Shown here: positions 6,864-10,478 of the stretch, in pieces
How positions within the stretch are numbered: the stretch's first letter is position 1
How the letters are laid out: every line of letters begins with the position of its first letter
The notes under the pieces: generated by a model
What the model was told of the DNA's origin: nothing
Seen by the model: only the letters and a program-made list of their open reading frames with translations
Databases searched by the model: none
Position numbers and translations under genes: made by a program
NCBI GenBank assembly: GCA_964414555.1
Contig: CAYPWW010000073.1
Location: 1-10,478 of the forward strand
DNA from: Litorimonas sp964414555
Lineage (GTDB): Bacteria > Pseudomonadota > Alphaproteobacteria > Caulobacterales > Maricaulaceae
Direction of reading: 5' to 3'
DNA: 10,478 bases

Positions 6864-6868
6864 GGAGG
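6864..6868 (+). promoter_or_regulatory. Strong ribosome binding site of the OmpA-family gene
   Basis: GGAGG, seven bases before the ATG at 6876, is the strongest Shine-Dalgarno sequence in the window and fixes the start codon. It contrasts with the weak or absent sites of the housekeeping genes to the left. Confidence 0.8.
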
Positions 6869-6875
6869 AATCACC

Positions 6876-8309
6876 ATGAAGCATAAGCTTCTCATCGCAG
6901 CCGCCACTTCGGCACTTATGGCTGCTCCGTCGTTCGCGGCAGCTGAAGATAACGCCGGTTGGTACCTAAAAGGTGCTGGCGGTTATGGTACTCACACTGA
7001 CATCGACATCACAGGCGATGTCATGGGTGACGTTGAGTCAGAAGGTAACATCGCTCTTAACTTGGCGGCTGGTTACGATTTTGGCGATAACTGGCGTCTA
7101 GAAGTCGACGGCGCGTCGCTCTTCACTGATCTCGCTTCCATTGCTCAGCAGCCTTCTAGCTTTGCTAAGCTTCGCACAGACACACTGATGCTCAACGCAT
7201 TGTATGACTTTAGCGATTTTGGTAATTTTGCACCATACATCGGTGCTGGTGTTGGTCTTGTTCGCGGTGACGTGTCTATCGCAGCGCATGACTTCCTTGA
7301 TCCAACAGGCCAAGGCCTCATTCGTAACCCAGTTTGTACGCCAGGTGTGCGTCCTGGTACGCCAGGTTTGGCTGCCTCTGAGCCGCATTCTTGCAACATC
7401 AGCGACAAAGACACTGGTTTTGGCTACCAGCTCATCGCTGGTCTAGGTTATGACATTTCTGATAACCTGACATGGGACACGTCCTATCGTTATATGGACG
7501 CGCCTAAGTTTGACGTTCGTGGTCTGCGTACGAATACAATCACAGACGGTTCAGACGGTATTGGCGCGTCTCTGGTAGATGCAGGTGCGCACACACTTCT
7601 GACGGGTTTCCGTTACCGCTTCGGTGGTTCCGCACCAAAACCTGTTATGGTTGAAGCACCTCGCGCTGACTTCCGTTGCTGGGATGGTTCCATGGTCTTC
7701 AATGCAGGTCAGTGTCCTGCTGAGCCTATGCCAGAGCCGGCACCCGTTGTTGTCCAGCCAGATCCATTGGTCACATGTTGGGACGGTACGCAGGCTGCTA
7801 GCCAGGCGTCTTGCCCAGCTCAGCCACCACTTGTCACATGTTGGGACGGAACGTTCACATATGATCAAGCGTCTTGCCCAGTTCAGATTTCTGATCGTGG
7901 CAACGATATCGGCGCGCTTTGTGGTGAGCAGTATCGTCAAGAGATCATCTATTACGAATTCAACAAAGGTCAGTCGGCCGAAACTCGTAATACGATCAAC
8001 CGCATCTTCAATTATCGAAGCTGGTGTCCACAAGGCTTTTANNNNNNNNNNGTCGAAGGTATCCGCGTTGTTGGTCACACCGACACATCGGGTAATGCCG
8101 CTTACAACCTGAACCTCTCCAAGCGTCGTGCACAAGACGCCCTGAATGAGCTGGTTCGCCAAGGTGTTGATCGTCGTACGATCACATCCGAAGGTAAAGG
8201 CGAGACAGAGCCGTTCATCGACACCGGAGACGGCGTTAAAGAGCAGCTGAACCGTCGTACAGAAGTTCTGATCACACTCGGCTCCATCGGCGCCATGATG
8301 CAGAACTAG
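6876..8309 (+). CDS. OmpA-family outer membrane protein with Cys-rich repeat linker (contains 10-N gap)
   Basis: A 477-codon outer membrane protein likely to tie the outer membrane to peptidoglycan. Residues 1-22 are a signal peptide (cleavage after SFA or FAA). Residues about 26-249 read as an OmpA-like beta-barrel: alternating aromatic strands such as FAPYIGAGVGLVRG and a last strand TLLTGFRYRFGG. One long loop holds Cys154 and Cys173. A Pro-rich linker follows with three CWDG-x8-CP units (Cys 268/280, 301/313, 322/334). The C-terminal OmpA domain has YYEFNKG (359-365), VVGHTDTSGNAAYNLNLSKRRA (398-419, with the peptidoglycan-contacting Asp and Arg) and LNRRTEV. It carries two further cysteines (349, 384). 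Ten Ns at 8042-8051 hide about four residues; the frame is the same on both sides. Codon choice favours GGT and CGT more than in neighbouring genes, and a strong ribosome binding site and terminator frame the gene, both suggesting high expression. Confidence 0.93.
   Translation: MKHKLLIAAATSALMAAPSFAAAEDNAGWYLKGAGGYGTHTDIDITGDVMGDVESEGNIALNLAAGYDFGDNWRLEVDGASLFTDLASIAQQPSSFAKLRTDTLMLNALYDFSDFGNFAPYIGAGVGLVRGDVSIAAHDFLDPTGQGLIRNPVCTPGVRPGTPGLAASEPHSCNISDKDTGFGYQLIAGLGYDISDNLTWDTSYRYMDAPKFDVRGLRTNTITDGSDGIGASLVDAGAHTLLTGFRYRFGGSAPKPVMVEAPRADFRCWDGSMVFNAGQCPAEPMPEPAPVVVQPDPLVTCWDGTQAASQASCPAQPPLVTCWDGTFTYDQASCPVQISDRGNDIGALCGEQYRQEIIYYEFNKGQSAETRNTINRIFNYRSWCPQGFXXXXVEGIRVVGHTDTSGNAAYNLNLSKRRAQDALNELVRQGVDRRTITSEGKGETEPFIDTGDGVKEQLNRRTEVLITLGSIGAMMQN
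7336..7367 (+). repeat. 21-base direct repeat in the barrel loop
   Basis: GTACGCCAGGT occurs at 7336-7346 and 7357-7367, exactly 21 bases apart. It encodes the repeated tripeptide TPG in a Cys-bounded loop (residues 154-173) of the OmpA-family protein. The repeat keeps the frame. Confidence 0.6.
7677..7883 (+). repeat. Three CWDG-x8-CP repeats in the OmpA-family gene
   Basis: Three coding units each give Cys-Trp-Asp-Gly, eight variable residues, then Cys-Pro. They begin at 7677, 7776 and 7839. Units two and three are also repeats at the DNA level, with a 63-base period: GTCACATGTTGGGACGG at 7770-7786 and 7833-7849, and GCGTCTTGCCCAG at 7806-7818 and 7869-7881. The first unit is diverged and separated from the second by a Pro/Val-rich spacer. 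Each pair of cysteines is well placed for a small disulfide loop. Confidence 0.85.
8042..8051. other. Assembly gap (10 N) inside the OmpA domain
   Basis: Ten undetermined bases interrupt the OmpA-family gene between a Cys-containing segment (SWCPQGF) and the VVGHTD motif. The reading frame is the same on both sides, so the true length is probably 10 or differs from 10 by a multiple of three. The codon entering the gap is TAN, which must be TAT or TAC if the gene is intact. Confidence 0.95.
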
Positions 8310-8331
8310 GTCTTTCGACCCATGAATTAAG

Positions 8332-8361
8332 AAAGCCCGGTCTTCGGACCGGGCTTTTTTT
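8332..8361 (+). terminator. Rho-independent terminator of the OmpA-family gene
   Basis: An 11-bp perfect stem AAAGCCCGGTC / GACCGGGCTTT with the very stable TTCG loop (8343-8346) runs into seven T (8355-8361). It lies 22 bases after the stop codon and is the clearest terminator in the window. In the other direction the T tract is poor, so it should act mainly on rightward transcription. Confidence 0.96.
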
Positions 8362-8719
8362 ATGCGTATCTCTCAAGGGCGTTATGCATGGCCTGAATGG
8401 CGGGGTATGGCCCCTCTTGTACAGCGTGACTTTTACACAAAAGAGGAACATGCGCCCTCCAGCACGCCCAACCCACTAATAGGGAAGTGCTTCATTTAGA
8501 TTGCTATGCTTTTGAGTGGAAAACACGGACGCAGGGTTTGTTCAGGCTTTTGGAAAGCTGATACCTTTCAATACACTATCCGTGTCTTCTAATTATAGAT
8601 GCGAGTAGGATTTAGCCTGACGGCATCGATCGATGAGACGCGCGGGAAGAGAGGCTCACACGTTAGCCTGGGTATGGCTAAGCAAATACAGCAACTATTT
8701 TGCTAGCCTTTGCGTTGGT
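8362..8719. other. Gene-free spacer between convergent genes
   Basis: Reading all frames of these 358 bases, I find only tiny open frames with no ribosome binding site and no recognisable product. It holds several short inverted repeats: CCTCTT/AAGAGG (8413-8418 and 8441-8446), the 12-base palindrome CATCGATCGATG (8624-8635), and a larger hairpin near the phenylalanine hydroxylase stop (8676-8708). I cannot assign a function; a small RNA or a decayed gene are possible but unsupported. Confidence 0.6.
8663..8708 (-). other. Overlapping inverted repeats downstream of phhA
   Basis: GGCT(A)AGCAAA at 8676-8686 pairs with TTTGCTAGCC at 8699-8708: ten base pairs with one bulged base and a 12-base loop. 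A competing 6-bp stem, TTAGCC (8663-8668) with GGCTAA (8676-8681), uses the same arm. The structure begins 12 bases after the phenylalanine hydroxylase stop and could end or stabilise that transcript. It lacks a proper T tract, so it is not a classic terminator. Confidence 0.4.
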
Positions 8720-9571
8720 TCACACCAGCTGCGTATCTGTCGGCAGGATCTGATCCGAGCGATAGACAGCCTTGTCTTCCGCTAATCTCTGATAAATCGC
8801 GCCAAAATCCTTCTGTGTCGCATCGAAGAGCTGATCATAAGATTTGATCACGAAATAGCTCTTCTGAAAGCTGTCGATCTCGTATTCCGTCCGCATAATC
8901 CGCTCGAGACCAAAGCCGATCCGGTTCGGCGTGTCGCTTTCCAGCGCATAGCGTGATTCAGAGGCCGAGGAGACGATTCCTGCCCCATAAATGCGCGTGC
9001 CAGCGGGTGTTTCCACAAGGCCAAACTCAACTGTGTACCAATAGAGCCGCGCCAAATTCGCAAGCTGACCCAGCTCCAGCGCGCGCAGTCCGCCTTGACC
9101 ATAGGCCTGCATATAATCTGCAAAAACGGGATGGGCGAGCATCGGAACATGCCCGAAAATGTCATGAAAGATGTCCGGCTCTTGTAGGTAATCCATCTGC
9201 GCAGGCTTGCGAATAAACCGTCCTGCCGGAAAACGGCGATTGGCCAGATGGGTGAAAAATACATCATCCGGCACCAAATGCGGGACCATCACAATCGTCC
9301 AACCGGTCATCTCAAAGAGCGCTGCGTTAAGCCGCTTTAGATCGGGAATACCGCTTCGGCTCAGCTCCAAGCGGTCCAAGCCGCGTAGAAAGACTGGCGC
9401 AGCGCGGTCCACGAGTATCTCGCGTTGGCGCGCATAAAGCTGGTCCCACATGGCGTGTTCGTCGGCCGTATACTCGTCCCAACACTGCGAAATGGTGAAG
9501 TCCGCGGCGGGTGTTTGGCGTGCGGTCACCGGATCATAGGCGGGATTCGTTGTGTTTGGGTCTGACTGCAT
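8720..9571 (-). CDS. phhA: Phenylalanine 4-hydroxylase
   Basis: A 283-residue monomeric-type aromatic amino acid hydroxylase that uses tetrahydropterin, O2 and non-haem iron to turn phenylalanine into tyrosine in the cytoplasm. The length fits the bacterial enzymes, which lack the regulatory domain of animal ones. The iron-binding triad is visible: His136 and His141 in PDIFHDIFGHVPML, and Glu182 in YWYTVEFGLVE. The preceding region FFTHLANRRFPAGRFIR (105-121) and later SSASESRYAL are also family hallmarks. The ATG at 9571 gives a plausible N-terminus before the conserved FTISQCWDEYTADEH stretch, though no clear ribosome binding site precedes it. It reads leftward, 53 bases after the AsmA-family gene. 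No pterin recycling enzyme or tyrosine catabolism gene lies in the window, so whether it serves tyrosine supply or phenylalanine breakdown cannot be told. Confidence 0.97.
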   Translation of the reverse strand: MQSDPNTTNPAYDPVTARQTPAADFTISQCWDEYTADEHAMWDQLYARQREILVDRAAPVFLRGLDRLELSRSGIPDLKRLNAALFEMTGWTIVMVPHLVPDDVFFTHLANRRFPAGRFIRKPAQMDYLQEPDIFHDIFGHVPMLAHPVFADYMQAYGQGGLRALELGQLANLARLYWYTVEFGLVETPAGTRIYGAGIVSSASESRYALESDTPNRIGFGLERIMRTEYEIDSFQKSYFVIKSYDQLFDATQKDFGAIYQRLAEDKAVYRSDQILPTDTQLV

Positions 9572-9624
9572 AGTGAGGATGTAGGGGCTGACCCCCGCAA
9601 TTTCATGCCTATTTTCGCTTCGGC

Positions 9625-10478
9625 TTATTCGGATTTCTTCCGCCGAAAGAGATCTTTCAAGGCATCTTCAACAGTTGGTTCTGTTTTTGGTGGCGCTTCT
9701 GTTTCGGGGGCGGGCTCCGCGCTCTCTTCCGGCGTCGTGGTTTCTGGTTTTTTGATCAGACTATCCAGGATTTGTGTAGCGGCATCTTCGACTTTAACGG
9801 GCGCTGTCTCAGACCCTTCCGTCTCTGGAGTCGTTGTAGAGGATGTGCCGCCCGTGCCAATGATTCCACCGACGACATCGCCCAGCGCGCCACCTAGTTC
9901 ATCCCGTACAAGGTCGCCAGCCTTTTGCCGGGCTTTGGCTTCAATGATCTGCGTGAGAAACGGCGTATCCAGCCCGGCTTTTGCGCCACCAAATGGCCCC
10001 TGGAACCGCAAGGGAATGCCGAAGTTCGCAAGACCTGAGGCATTGGCGAGGCGTGGGCGAAGGCTAAAGTCTAGCGCTTGACCGCCAATATCGATCTGCC
10101 CACCGCCTTCGAGAACGACATTGCCAGCTGAGAAAGTCAGGTTGTCGACCTTCGCGACACCGTTTTCCATGGAAAACGCACCGACCATATCGCGGAAGCG
10201 GGTGATTTGATCGCGTCCCAAACCGCTGGGCAGGGATTTACTGGTTAGGGCTTGATCTAAACCTGTCAGGAATGTCGCGGCATCAATGCCTTGGATCGAT
10301 CCATCTTTTAACCCGAGTAAGCCGCTGCCCGCGAGGGATTTCATGATGGCGGCTTGTGACGCGCCTTGGCCGCGAAGGGTCAGTTTCGTACCGGCTTCGC
10401 CATCGACTTGCGTGAAACCGGCGATGGCAGAGAGGAAGTTTTGACCTTCCATCAAGCTAAGGTCCGCTTCGATGGCGA
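9625..10478 (-). CDS. AsmA-family protein, C-terminal part (5' end outside window)
   Basis: The C-terminal 284 or so codons of an AsmA-family protein. The frame is open through the right edge, so the methionine at 10455 is internal. AsmA-like proteins are large, inner-membrane-anchored periplasmic proteins of the chorein-like lipid-transfer group linked to outer membrane lipid balance. The family C-terminal domain is recognisable in GLLGLKDGSIQGIDAA, FRDMVGAFSMENGVAKVDNLTF, GQIDIGGQALDFSLRPR and GIPLRFQGPFGG. The last ~80 residues are low-complexity, rich in Thr, Pro and Glu, with LDSLIKKP and a basic end LFRRKKSE; this tail is likely disordered. The gene precedes phhA in the same direction with a 53-base gap holding a G/C-rich inverted repeat (GGGG 9584-9587, CCCC 9593-9596). 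The family call rests on motif memory, not a search. Confidence 0.85.
   Translation of the reverse strand, partial: AIEADLSLMEGQNFLSAIAGFTQVDGEAGTKLTLRGQGASQAAIMKSLAGSGLLGLKDGSIQGIDAATFLTGLDQALTSKSLPSGLGRDQITRFRDMVGAFSMENGVAKVDNLTFSAGNVVLEGGGQIDIGGQALDFSLRPRLANASGLANFGIPLRFQGPFGGAKAGLDTPFLTQIIEAKARQKAGDLVRDELGGALGDVVGGIIGTGGTSSTTTPETEGSETAPVKVEDAATQILDSLIKKPETTTPEESAEPAPETEAPPKTEPTVEDALKDLFRRKKSE

Noticed and set aside
7551..8162. 203-codon open frame on the - strand opposite the OmpA-family gene
   Set aside because: Antisense shadow that passes through the N gap; the + strand protein has clear family motifs.
9605..10081. 158-codon open frame on the + strand opposite the AsmA-family gene
   Set aside because: Serine-rich shadow of the low-complexity Thr/Pro/Glu tail on the other strand; no ribosome binding site and no family motif.

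Overview
The window looks like the chromosome of an alphaproteobacterium. The gene order gyrA – coaD – two cyclophilins – queA – tgt is, as I recall it, typical of that class. The protein sequences, moderate GC content and small lipoprotein suggest a marine, stalked or Hyphomonas/Maricaulis-like lineage. That placement is inference, not proof.

Layout on the + strand: the 3' part of gyrA (1-1543); a lipoprotein of unknown function overlapping its end (1527-2255); coaD for coenzyme A synthesis (2310-2801); an exported cyclophilin overlapping coaD by the sequence ATGA (2798-3727); a cytoplasmic cyclophilin (3780-4238); queA (4257-5315); and tgt (5315-6460), which overlaps queA by one base. These genes are packed with gaps of 54 bases or fewer and are probably co-transcribed at least in blocks. 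QueA and Tgt belong to one pathway: Tgt inserts preQ1 at the wobble base of GUN tRNAs and QueA then converts it to epoxyqueuosine. A tRNA-Lys(TTT) gene follows (6526-6602).

After a 273-base AT-rich leader comes a stand-alone gene for an OmpA-type outer membrane protein (6876-8309). It has a strong ribosome binding site, two leader hairpins and a textbook terminator, which suggests high expression. It contains a 10-N assembly gap in its peptidoglycan-binding domain. A 358-base spacer with no gene I can support separates it from two leftward genes: phenylalanine 4-hydroxylase (8720-9571) and the C-terminal part of an AsmA-family protein that runs off the right edge (9625-10478).

I see no mobile element, CRISPR array, phage or defence island, and no convincing new multi-gene system. 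Most of the window is housekeeping. The points worth a second look are protein-level oddities. Tgt lacks two of the four usual zinc ligands. The OmpA protein has a linker of three CWDG-x8-CP repeats and ten cysteines. The exported cyclophilin has an insertion of about 50 residues. An unknown lipoprotein is translationally tied to gyrA.
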